Positions 45,877-54,791 of a stretch of 64,000 nucleotides of DNA are shown in pieces; position 1 is the stretch's first letter, and the number at the start of each line of letters is the position of its first letter. The stretch spans positions 1 to 64,000 of the forward strand of contig CAXIWS010000555.1 in the NCBI GenBank assembly GCA_964036195.1, in the 5' to 3' direction. The notes beneath the pieces were generated by a model. The model was not told the DNA's origin. It ran no database searches and worked only from the letters and a program-made list of their open reading frames with translations. The stretch is from Sphaerolaimus hirsutus (Eukaryota; Nematoda; Chromadorea; Monhysterida; Sphaerolaimidae). The translations under genes were made by a program, and so were the position numbers.

Positions 45877-46404
45877 CTCAATAGATGCCAGCTCACTCAG
45901 AGCTTGTCAGACTATGCTGTAATATGCCTCACTATATGGGCAATCACTCAACAGTGATTTTTTTTTTAATTGCAGAAACACAATGTGTTTACATCACCTG
46001 ACAAGGTGGCATCACTAAGAGCAGTGGCATCACTAAGAGCAGTGGCATCACTCTGAGGCAGTGGCATCACTTTGAGGCAGTGGTATTTCTTTTCTTTGAA
46101 AATTTTGAAAATGATTTTTGATTTTTTTGATTTTTGATTTTTTTGTTGAAAATTTTGATTTGAAAACAAAGTTGAAACTGAATTGAATTGTAAACACACT
46201 AATGTGTGTACATCACCAGATAAGGTGGCATCACTAAGAGCAGTGGCATCACTAAGAGCAGTGGCATCTCCCCATGTGGAGGTATCTTTCTCTAAACTCA
46301 CCACCTGGTCACCTGTTTACAATCAAACAGAGTGTCAACAGGCTGTCAATGCCTGCTGGTACTGCTGAGGTGGTCCACCGAACTGCTCGTGTGGTCGCGG
46401 CACC
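45877..46404 (-). other. Gypsy 5' leader with short tandem repeats
   Basis: Between the 5' LTR and gag, an AAGAGCAGTGGCATCACT unit is repeated in two clusters (about 46005-46080 and 46220-46268), and the surrounding GTACATCACCNGANAAGGTGG also recurs. No gene is seen. Confidence 0.7.
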
Positions 46405-46405
46405 A
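46393..46405 (-). promoter_or_regulatory. Gypsy primer-binding site
   Basis: On the minus strand TGGTGCCGCGACC directly follows the 5' LTR. It begins with the TGG expected to pair with a tRNA 3' CCA. The tRNA is not identified. Confidence 0.6.
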
Positions 46406-46599
46406 GTTGGTAGAGCTGGTTGGTGGTTGCTGGTTCATTGGCTGCTCGGGTGCTGGCTGATGCCTTGTGGGGCTCAGCTGTCAACTATTTAAACAACGAA
46501 ATGGGAAAGAGGATCACACACGTATCACTAGATGAACTTTTTGTTAATTCAATGCTTTATGCCTAGGATCACTTTTATCACTGGAAGTCACTGCTAACT
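46405..46599 (-). repeat. Gypsy 5' LTR
   Basis: It matches the copy at 42056-42250 at all but one position. It is followed on the plus strand by ATAGCC, the host BEL/Pao sequence with the duplicated target. Confidence 0.95.
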
Positions 46600-49500
46600 A
46601 TAGCCAGCCGATGACAACTGTACTATCGGTCCATAGGAAATTACTGTGAATTTTCCATCCACCTAGCTCAACGAGTTCATGATGTAAATAATCGATGAGC
46701 TGTGCACCAATTGTGACACCGAGCAATTCCAAGCGTGTGATTGTGAGGGGTTGACCTTGTTTTGACGGAAGTGGAGCCAATTTTGTGCGAGCTGTGAGAA
46801 AACCACTAAAATATTGGTCATCCTCATAGCTGTATTCATCAGGTGAAATCGCTTGTTGACGCAAATAAGCGCAAACGGCGTATCCATCTTTAGAGGCATC
46901 ACAAAACACATGTAATTCTAATGGACGTGTTTCGGCTTTGACATCAATGCCAAAAGAGTGAAATGAGCGTGGGAATTTGATTTGACTTATGGATGAGAGA
47001 TGTCGTTTCAAATCGTCCAGTAAGTCATCCGCCTCTGGGTCTTCAATGAGTTCATCCCAGGTTGTGATATTGCACCTTTGAATTATTTGTGACACGCAAA
47101 ATTTCAACCGAAATAACGCGGGTGCTGTGATGCCAATAGGATCGTATGTTGAAGCCAGCAATTTGTTCAAATTGCGGCGTGTTGCTGTGACAATGAGCGT
47201 GAAATCTTTCTTGGGAGCTGGCACAGCAATGGTGTCTTCAATGTGATCGTAAACAAGACCCATTACTTTGATGTATTGTGACTGTTTCGGGTTGAGATCA
47301 TCAGGTTTGATTTTCTCGGAAACAATACGCGAATTTGTCATCCATTCGCGCATGTTGAAATTTGCTCTTGCAAAAACAGCTTTAATTAAGCGATAAAGCT
47401 GTATTGCATATTTTTCATCATCTACGCTGATCACTAAATTATCAACGTAAATGCTATTGAGCAACAGTTCCAATTTCGCTCGTTCGTGTGAATCAGCGGG
47501 ATGCATGTGAGCTAATTCCGCTTCCAGGTGATATTTAATAACAGTCGACAAAATGGATGGACTGCATGTGAGACCAAATAGCACCCTTGTGAATTGCATC
47601 ATTTGAATATTGTCTTCGTGAGTCGGAATAGTGTCATCGCGCAGCCAATAAAATTTTGTGAAAGCGCGTGATTTTGGGTGAAGAGCAATTTGTAAAAATG
47701 CTTTCTCAATGTCTGCTAATAACACTACTTTTCCGGCTCTGAAACGAAGCATTAATCCGAGCGCCAGTGGTGTGAGAACTGGGCCTCGAAATAAGCAATT
47801 GTTGAGACTTGGCTTGCCTGCAGAACCATCATACACTATTCGACATGTTGTCGATCTGCCAGGTGTGATGACAGGTTGGTGAGGTAAGATGTGTTCTTGC
47901 AAACCATCTTGTGAACCATAGACGGGTTCTATGACACCCTTGTGAAGTTGATCTGAGATGACTTTAGCGTATGTGGCGAATAAATCGGGATCTTTTCGAA
48001 ACCGTTTCAACAATGACAGAAAGCGGCGAAATGCTTCTGAATTGTTGGTTGGCAATTCGTGAATTGTTGATTTGAATGGCCAATCTACGCTATAGCGTCC
48101 AGTTTCTGGATCAAGAGTAATTGATTCCAGAATTAACTGTTCAGCTATGTCATCATCATGTGATAATGGATCATCTGTGATACCTATTGACTCAAGACTG
48201 TGAAATTGAAATAATGTCTCTTGGCCAACAGCAACAGCTGATGATGCATGTGAACTGCATGATACCATGAATTGATGTGGCGAAATGTCGGGTGTTGTGA
48301 CAAATGACTGTGATGACGCATTTCCGCTAAGCATCAATCCAAGTATTGATTCGACGATGATCAATCCAGATGGGAGTTCAATTTCTGTTGGTCGAATATC
48401 GAACTTCCAATAATAGTCTTGACCAATGACCACATCTGGTTGACATAGTTTGTGACAAAACTCATCAGTCATTTCTGTCAATTCAAGCAGTTCCGCGAAT
48501 TGTTCTTGTGCATGTTCACCGTACACAATATAAATGACTGTTTTGTCATCTTGTGACAAAGGAGGTGGGCATGCATATGTTGCCAAATTATCGACTGCAC
48601 GTAAGGTGAGTGGAATTTGTAACATATTGCCCTTATTGTCAACGTGTTTGTAAATAGGCATGACTGCCTCAGTCAAAAACGTATTGACTGTGACAGGCGT
48701 TTTTGTCGCAAACACGTTCATTTGAAGAACAACATCTCCTTTGTTTTCAAAGTTATACTCATTTGCCACGGATGCTTTAATGTATGAATATTCGCATCCA
48801 GTGTCAAAGAATATTAACAAAGGGTCTGTGACTCGATTTAATTCAGCGTCTTTATTAATTAATGAAGCCTGGGCCACTTGCAAACGAACAATAGGCGCAA
48901 AATCGAACTCACATTCTTGTTCGGCCTGCTGCCTTGTAGCGGTGTTGGGGTTACCGTAACCCGCTTGTGCGCTCAGCACCTCCACCGTGGGCCTGTGACT
49001 GGGTTGAAGTGGCACCGACGATGACATTTGGTTTGGGTTGAGGTGTGGGTACACCTCGTACCGTTTCTGCTGGAAGCCGCGGATTTTAGCTTCGACGGTC
49101 TCCATGTCCGTGCCGTCCTTGATGAGGTTGGCACGGAGCGTCGTCCACAGCTCGTTTTCGCTGTGATACTTGCGGGCTTCCTCTTGAGCTCTCGCCTGGA
49201 GCTCGTTAGCGGGCTTCGGCCATTCGCCCATGTCCAGCGGACCGTCCATATCCATTTGATACAGCGTCTGCTGTCTCCACCGAAAATCGTTCTCGTCCGG
49301 GGGGATGACACACACGCTCATCGGTTCCGTGTGTGAAGGCGGATACGATGGCAGTGCATGTGACGAAGTGGCGCCCGTTGTGATTAGCTGAGCGTTGACA
49401 AAATTAGCGCTCGTTGCTTTGACAAATGCTTTATTTTGTGAATTGTTTACCTGACGCCTTGCGGGTGTCTGTCTAGTAGGACAGAACACCCTGTGATGCT

Positions 49501-51148
49501 GGCCGATCTGGCGACAATAGTAGCAACTCAGTCTTTGAGTGCACTGTTCCGCTTGATGGCCTCTGCGTGTGCATCGCGTGCACACATCGCCCAAAGCTTG
49601 CAACCGTTCGATGCGTTCTCTCGGTGTGACGTATTGAGGGCAATCGGTGGTGTAGTGCTCTTTGATGCCACAGAACAAGCACTCGAATTTCGGCTTGCGA
49701 TAATCAGCAGCAGGTTGTGAAAACTGCTTTTGACTAATCGCTCCGCTCGCGGGAGTTCTGGGAGGTTGAGTGGAATTTTTATTTTTTCCTTGTGGTTTAC
49801 CAACGTTAGCATTGGTACCAGCAAAAGCAACCGTATTGTGAATAGGTTTTTGTTTTGAAAAGGTATTTTGTGATTTATTTCCCTTTTTCTTTTGCTGTTG
49901 CCAACCACCTCCATTTTGTGGCTTTTTTAACGATGAACTTTGTGATTTCTGAACAACGTTTGAAGATTGTGAACTTTGTTGTTCAGTTTTCATCGCATCT
50001 AACCGAGCACAGGCAATGGTAGTTAATGCATCAACAAACCTGACGACTGTGAGTTCTGTGTTGCCGGTTACAGCAGTGCGCATCGAATTCCGGTGTTCTT
50101 CTGTGACGGCAAGAACAATATTATCGGGGAGATAACCACGAATTATTCTTAACACTGCACCAGAATCGACACTTTCACCCCTTTCTTTTAGTTGATTGAG
50201 AGTTGACAAAAGGGTTCGTGTGAAATTTGTGAGGGAGTCTCCTCTTGACGAAGGCTTTTCGAGTGAATACAATTTATCCCAAAGGGCTGCTTGTACCCGA
50301 TGCTTTTCACCAAAGTTTGATTGTAACATGGTGACCGCTGTGATGTAATCTCGACCATCACCTTTTAATCCGGCCAGCAGTTCCGCTGCTGGCCCGATAA
50401 GGCTGAGCTTAAGGTATGTATATTTCATACCATTTGACAAATTAGCTCGGTCGTGAATTTGAGCTCGAAAAATTTCCCACCAAGCTGCCCATTCTAACGG
50501 ATCGCCGTTATATTTAGCAAGCTCGATTTTAGGTAACTTTAACAAAGTTTCCGGTTGTGAAGGTTGAGAACTACTTCCCATGTTGACATTGTTATAGGGT
50601 GGTTGTGAAGGGGGTTGAGTAGTTAAATCAACAGTTGACTGACCTTTCAAGGAAAGTATCAACCTTTCCGCGGATTTGATTTGCGCTTGGGCGGTCGCCA
50701 TCCTCGATTCCAGCTCATCCATGAGCATCATCGCGTTGTTCGAGCCCGAGTAGAGCGCGCGCTCCAATTTTGCGTTGGCGCTCTTTACTTCCTCGGCTAC
50801 TCCGTCTTGGTCTCTGTCTAAGCTTGTGATGTGATCTTGGACAATAGATGTGAATCTGTCCATAGCTGTGGACAGGTCCGAGCGTTTCAGCTCGGCTTGG
50901 TGGACGTAGGCTTGAAGTAATTCTAATACTTCCTCCGCCGAGCGTAAGTTTACAGCGGCGGGTTGTGACTCGTCTTTGACGATTTTAGGAATCGGTTTGG
51001 TTGTGAATCGTAGCACACCGTTGCGCACTCCAGTCAACGCCCGGCTATGTTGAGTCAACGGATGAGTTGTGTCGGACTCATCTACGTTGCTCAAAGGCAT
51101 AGCTGCGGCGGCTGGGGCGCCTCTTTGAACGCGTAGGCGTTCTTCCAT
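46598..51148 (-). CDS. BEL/Pao Gag-protease-RT-RNase H polyprotein, cut short by the gypsy insertion
   Basis: This 1,516-codon frame starts at the ATG at 51148. Residues 75-170 are heptad-like. About 205-390 is a DUF1759-type gag domain (LPKIELAKYNGDPLEWAAWW). Three CCHC zinc knuckles lie at 489-556. The protease site FFDTGCEYSYI is near 780. RT has ADIEKAFLQIAL near 1144, LFGLTCSPSILS near 1200 and the active-site box YVDN near 1234, an Asn variant of YVDD. RNase H begins HVFCDASKDGYAV near 1412 and reaches a catalytic Asp in WTDST near 1507 before the gypsy LTR supplies a stop. The reading frame is otherwise uninterrupted. Confidence 0.95.
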   Translation of the reverse strand: MEERLRVQRGAPAAAAMPLSNVDESDTTHPLTQHSRALTGVRNGVLRFTTKPIPKIVKDESQPAAVNLRSAEEVLELLQAYVHQAELKRSDLSTAMDRFTSIVQDHITSLDRDQDGVAEEVKSANAKLERALYSGSNNAMMLMDELESRMATAQAQIKSAERLILSLKGQSTVDLTTQPPSQPPYNNVNMGSSSQPSQPETLLKLPKIELAKYNGDPLEWAAWWEIFRAQIHDRANLSNGMKYTYLKLSLIGPAAELLAGLKGDGRDYITAVTMLQSNFGEKHRVQAALWDKLYSLEKPSSRGDSLTNFTRTLLSTLNQLKERGESVDSGAVLRIIRGYLPDNIVLAVTEEHRNSMRTAVTGNTELTVVRFVDALTTIACARLDAMKTEQQSSQSSNVVQKSQSSSLKKPQNGGGWQQQKKKGNKSQNTFSKQKPIHNTVAFAGTNANVGKPQGKNKNSTQPPRTPASGAISQKQFSQPAADYRKPKFECLFCGIKEHYTTDCPQYVTPRERIERLQALGDVCTRCTRRGHQAEQCTQRLSCYYCRQIGQHHRVFCPTRQTPARRQVNNSQNKAFVKATSANFVNAQLITTGATSSHALPSYPPSHTEPMSVCVIPPDENDFRWRQQTLYQMDMDGPLDMGEWPKPANELQARAQEEARKYHSENELWTTLRANLIKDGTDMETVEAKIRGFQQKRYEVYPHLNPNQMSSSVPLQPSHRPTVEVLSAQAGYGNPNTATRQQAEQECEFDFAPIVRLQVAQASLINKDAELNRVTDPLLIFFDTGCEYSYIKASVANEYNFENKGDVVLQMNVFATKTPVTVNTFLTEAVMPIYKHVDNKGNMLQIPLTLRAVDNLATYACPPPLSQDDKTVIYIVYGEHAQEQFAELLELTEMTDEFCHKLCQPDVVIGQDYYWKFDIRPTEIELPSGLIIVESILGLMLSGNASSQSFVTTPDISPHQFMVSCSSHASSAVAVGQETLFQFHSLESIGITDDPLSHDDDIAEQLILESITLDPETGRYSVDWPFKSTIHELPTNNSEAFRRFLSLLKRFRKDPDLFATYAKVISDQLHKGVIEPVYGSQDGLQEHILPHQPVITPGRSTTCRIVYDGSAGKPSLNNCLFRGPVLTPLALGLMLRFRAGKVVLLADIEKAFLQIALHPKSRAFTKFYWLRDDTIPTHEDNIQMMQFTRVLFGLTCSPSILSTVIKYHLEAELAHMHPADSHERAKLELLLNSIYVDNLVISVDDEKYAIQLYRLIKAVFARANFNMREWMTNSRIVSEKIKPDDLNPKQSQYIKVMGLVYDHIEDTIAVPAPKKDFTLIVTATRRNLNKLLASTYDPIGITAPALFRLKFCVSQIIQRCNITTWDELIEDPEADDLLDDLKRHLSSISQIKFPRSFHSFGIDVKAETRPLELHVFCDASKDGYAVCAYLRQQAISPDEYSYEDDQYFSGFLTARTKLAPLPSKQGQPLTITRLELLGVTIGAQLIDYLHHELVELGGWKIHSNFLWTDSTVVIGWL

Positions 51149-51408
51149 GGCAAATTTCGATCGATGGTTTGCTTATTAGCAATGTGGTAGCTAGCTGTGA
51201 ACGAAATAAAATAATAAAAATAAATATTTCGTTACTTGTGACTTGTACTTGTAAAATCGTAAGTAAATATGCACGCGCTACTAACAATTTTGCGTCCAAA
51301 ACCGTGTTACCGTAACCTCGTGCGTGTGACTCAGGCTGTGAAACTCAATTTCCAATGAAATTTCGCGCGAGACGACTTAATTAGAGTGACCAATTAGTTA
51401 ATTAGTCA
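51149..51408 (-). other. BEL/Pao 5' leader
   Basis: This short untranslated region lies between the primer-binding site and the gag ATG. It includes inverted AATTAGTTAATT-type sequence near 51385-51400. No other feature is seen. Confidence 0.6.
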
Positions 51409-51425
51409 CCCTGCTTGCTGCGCCA
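51409..51425 (-). promoter_or_regulatory. BEL/Pao primer-binding site
   Basis: TGGCGCAGCAAGCAGGG on the minus strand starts immediately after the 5' LTR end (TTTTACA). The TGG start fits a tRNA 3' end; the tRNA is not identified. Confidence 0.65.
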
Positions 51426-52521
51426 TGTAAAATAATACGGAACTTGTTGAAGTGACTTGTGAACTAGTTCCTATTCCTAACCGAGGAAGAGGACAAATGT
51501 GAACGTATGAAAGTTGACGTGAAGCGTCGTCTCTTAGTTGACGTTCCGTTATTTTATCAAAATGTGATTAGTTGAGTTGAAGTGAATTGACGTGAGTTAG
51601 TGTGAAGTAAATTTAGATTACAAAAGGTTTTGACGAACGTTTTTATTTAGACAATTAAATACCAAGAAAAAAGTGTAAATACAATATATATAAAATTATA
51701 CGTAAACAAAGGAATTAATTTACAACTAAATTAATTACTTAAATAAAACGTAAAATAAACTCTAATTACCGAAGAAATAAGGCAATTTAAAGAAGGCACT
51801 TAATTACGACAAAAGGCGATAATTAAGTGGCGCGGTTGTGAGAAAAGCACCTTAAACAGCGCAGGTGTGAATAAAGCACTGTGGTGACTTAAAGCACCAA
51901 GAGTTAAACTTAGCACCAAAAACAAGCGACTTAATAAAGTGACAACGGCGCTTATTTAGATCCTAGGAAGAGATTCTTGTGAAGTTGACGAGGTTGCAAA
52001 CACTGCCGCTTCTAGCTGTGAAATCGGCTTTTAAGGGCCAGACCGATGGCGATTGACTTGGCGCCAATCGGTCAGTTCTAATCTCCGATTTTTACCCAAC
52101 ATTTCCAATTGTGAAAGTTCAATCCTTGCCTGCTCGCTTCTCCGATGAAAAGCGAGCTAAACTGACAAGATAGTGAAAATGTGAGACAAGCCAGACAGCA
52201 TTTGAAATGGCGCGCGGGCACGGCCCCCCGCTTGGGGCGAGCCTGCCGCTTAACATAAACATGACGGCGTATTTGCGTGCTGCTTGTCAAGGAAATGTGG
52301 CGGAATGTGAGCAATGACTAAGATCTAAATATGTGAGCGATGTAAAGCGCACGTTGTAAACAACGTCGCTTGAGATATTAAATGACGAATGTGAAGATGT
52401 TAAAAAATGGAATGTGAATTAAAATGGAATCTTAATAAATTGAATTATTTAAATATAAAAGCGAACATGAGAACGTCAACTTAAATATTAAAGGTTTTAC
52501 ATTTTACGATAATGTTACACA
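51426..52521 (-). repeat. BEL/Pao 5' LTR
   Basis: It has the same length as 35717-36812 and about eight substitutions (for example at about 51482, 51504, 52073 and 52131). The right flank is CAATA. It should hold the element's promoter and polyadenylation signal; none is assigned here. Confidence 0.95.
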
Positions 52522-52680
52522 CAATATTTGTATGAAAAAGTCACATAAAAATTGTGCATCAAATTCTCCTTCCTCATGATCATTACAATACAATGTGATA
52601 GAAAAATTTGACTTAGTTTGGTTGTTTTTTTATTCAGATGGGAGATGGTAGATAAAACAGATATTACAGAAATATTACAG

Positions 52681-52836
52681 ATTTGCAGTCAGAACTGGAA
52701 GAACAGTGTGGCAGACTTGGTACCCACAATGTTTTGATGAACAAAAAATGCTATTTCAGGCAGAGTTCACCAGCCACTCAGGCAGAAGCATGGAGTGAAT
52801 GTACAGCACTAGGTCATTTTGAGTATTTCAGATATG
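52681..52836 (+). CDS. C-type-lectin-like domain, N-terminal exon
   Basis: The frame is open from an acceptor ATATTACAG (phase 1) to a donor TATG|GTAAAA (phase 1), 156 bp. The product has the opening pattern of CTLDs: a Cys, then NKKCYFR, then AEAWSECTALG, that is, CY(F) followed by an EAxxxC helix. CTLDs are extracellular ligand-binding modules. The acceptor lacks a good pyrimidine tract, though one with a strong tract lies 44 bp upstream. Confidence 0.55.
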
Positions 52837-52931
52837 GTAAAAAATAGATCAACAATGGGGTTTTTTAAATAGGCTGTGTTGATTCTTTTGCAAAAAAACT
52901 GAGCTACTCTGTTTTATTTCTATGTAATCTA

Positions 52932-53320
52932 CCGCAAATCCTTTAATAAGACCCCAATAACTCCACCCTGTTGGCGAGGTGAGGATAAAATAACTCCCCC
53001 TTTGAATAACTCCCCCCTCCTGAATAACCCCCATGTGTATGACAAGGATACAATACAAAATACATAAGAATATAAGCCAACGGCAGTGACAGCAAATAAA
53101 TACATGATGTGTATGCAGTTGATACACATCTTTCTGGCGTTGTGAACAGTTTAATACATGAATAACATGAGTTGACAGACTGCATCTGCAATGATTTGAG
53201 TCTAAGTTTTCTGAGGAAAAAACAACTCCCCCTCAAATAACTCCCCCCCTTGAATAAGTCCCCCTAAAATCATCTGACAAAAAATTAACTCCCCTGGGGT
53301 CTTATTCGAGGATTTAAGGT
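52932..53320. mobile_element. TA-flanked C-tract MITE
   Basis: The ends CCGCAAATCCTTTAATAA and TTATTCGAGGATTTAAGG are flanked by TA. GAATAACTCCCCCC units lie near both ends. It sits in the intron between CTLD-like exons. Confidence 0.7.
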
Positions 53321-53798
53321 ATGATTTGATGTTTGTCCATGAAGCTGATTAGGCAATGAAACTGCTCAAGGCACCACGCATTTTAATTGTTCTTACAAAA
53401 TTGTGTTTTCTCAAAAAAAAATTGTCATAAAAAACATATTCACACAATGTGAAAGGTGCATCATACAAAATGTGTGCGAAAAATGATGATGAATTTTTAA
53501 AAATAGATAAATAAATAAAAACAAACAAGTGAATAAAAACAAACAAACGTGACGGTTTCTGCATGCAGGTTCACATTTGGTGCACATCCATACACTGACT
53601 CTGTTGGTATCACTGCTAGAACATGAAGTGATTAATTTGGTATGAACATTTATCCAATCATTTGCATTTTTATTTTACCTCACGTCATTTTCCTGTAAAC
53701 AGCAATTATGTTACATTAATCTAATTTTATGCTTCATAAACTTGAAAATGTAGGATCAATTTTGATGATTTTTTAGAAAATATGCCATGATCTTTCAG

Positions 53799-53870
53799 AC
53801 TGAGATTATATGGACAGGGGCAGCTTTGTTCAATGGCAGTGTGTTCTGGGTGAATAAGCCAACTGATATG
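53799..53870 (+). CDS. C-type-lectin-like domain, middle exon (candidate)
   Basis: After CATGATCTTTCAG a frame reads TEIIWTGAALFNGSVFWVNK to a possible donor ATG|GTTAGA. The WTG...FWVNKP pattern matches the central WxG...W strand region of CTLDs. Its phase (0-0) does not fit its neighbours (both phase 1), so the boundaries may be wrong or the exon broken. Confidence 0.4.
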
Positions 53871-53903
53871 GTTAGATTGCAAATAAATATTCAAATTCAT
53901 TTA

Positions 53904-54317
53904 CCGTATTTACTCGAATAATTCCCCCGGGGAATTATTTTTTCGTCAGACATTTTTGAGGGGGGAACTATTCAAGGGGGGAATTATTCAAGTGGGGGGA
54001 TTATTATTTAGTCAAAATTTTTAGCCACATTTCTATCACACTAAATACACATCCTGTTTCCATTGGTAGTGCACACTTGCATCTTTGAACCCCTGATGTA
54101 CTGCATTTGCATTCAGTGAATCAAACCACACACAGTTCTTTTGCTTGAGTTGACTTCATCGATTGTTTTTGAAATAAATGTGCATTAACTAACTTCCATC
54201 ATTGGGGAGGGGGATTATTCAAGTGGTGGAATTATTTTTGCCTCACTCGCCTAACAGGGGGGAATTATTCGAGTGGGGGAATTATTCAAGTGGGGGGAAT
54301 TATTTGAGTAAATATGG
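53904..54317. mobile_element. TA-flanked C/G-tract MITE
   Basis: The ends CCGTATTTACTCGAATAATT and ATTTGAGTAAATATGG are flanked by TA. GGGGGGAATTATTCAAG units fill both ends. Confidence 0.75.
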
Positions 54318-54420
54318 TAATCAATATTACAAGTTGATTACGATTAATGACCATATTCAACTTTAATCTGTACACAGTTTGGAGTAATGATAAACACTAC
54401 ATCTACATGGTATGTTTCAG

Positions 54421-54519
54421 AAGGAATTCAAACGAATGAAATGCCTGCATTCTCAATAAACAGTTCATCAATTGTTGGCAAGGATCCAACATTGTTGTTG
54501 CCCGCAATATGTGAAAAAG
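54421..54519 (+). CDS. C-type-lectin-like domain, C-terminal exon
   Basis: The 99-bp frame between TATGTTTCAG and AAAAAG|GTTATA is phase 1 at both ends. It ends LLLPAICEKG, the usual closing strand and last Cys of CTLDs. It is compatible in phase with the exon at 52681-52836. Confidence 0.5.
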
Positions 54520-54791
54520 GTTATACTAAAAGGCTACTTTCTGATTTTCCACAAAATTATTTTTGACACATTAATGAATGATCCCTAAATGCAGGTGTTC
54601 ATGAAGTCACACATTTTGAACAATCATATGAGGATTTAAACAGAGTTGTTAAAAGTACAGTACTTTTCAAGTAGTTTATGTAAATGAACAGTGTCACTAC
54701 AAAAATACTTGAGAATATACAAACTTAAAATACTTGAATATGAAAAGTATTTTTTCATGGAAAAGTAATATGAATGTGAACTAATCTTGAT

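Larger units (their letters stand above)
42056..46599 (-). mobile_element. Ty3/gypsy LTR retrotransposon nested in BEL/Pao RNase H, internally deleted
   Basis: Two 195-bp LTRs bound 4.5 kb, inserted with a 4-5-bp duplication (ATAG, or TATAG if one shared base is counted) at 42051-42055 and 46599-46603. On the minus strand: LTR, primer-binding site, gag, protease, RT, the end of integrase, LTR. RNase H and most of integrase are missing, and pol is frameshifted. The LTRs differ at one site by eye, so the insertion is recent and post-dates the BEL/Pao element. Confidence 0.95.
35717..52521 (-). mobile_element. BEL/Pao LTR retrotransposon with env-like region, interrupted by a gypsy element
   Basis: Two 1,096-bp LTRs bound 16.8 kb, flanked by a perfect 5-bp duplication CAATA (35712-35716 and 52522-52526). 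On the minus strand the order is LTR, primer-binding site, gag with three zinc knuckles, protease, RT and RNase H in one frame, integrase with a DUF5641-like tail running into env-like sequence, then 3' ORFs and LTR. Order and sequence are those of BEL/Pao elements; an env-like ORF is known in several lineages. RNase H is split at 42056-46599 by a Ty3/gypsy insertion, so this copy is not intact. Confidence 0.95.
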
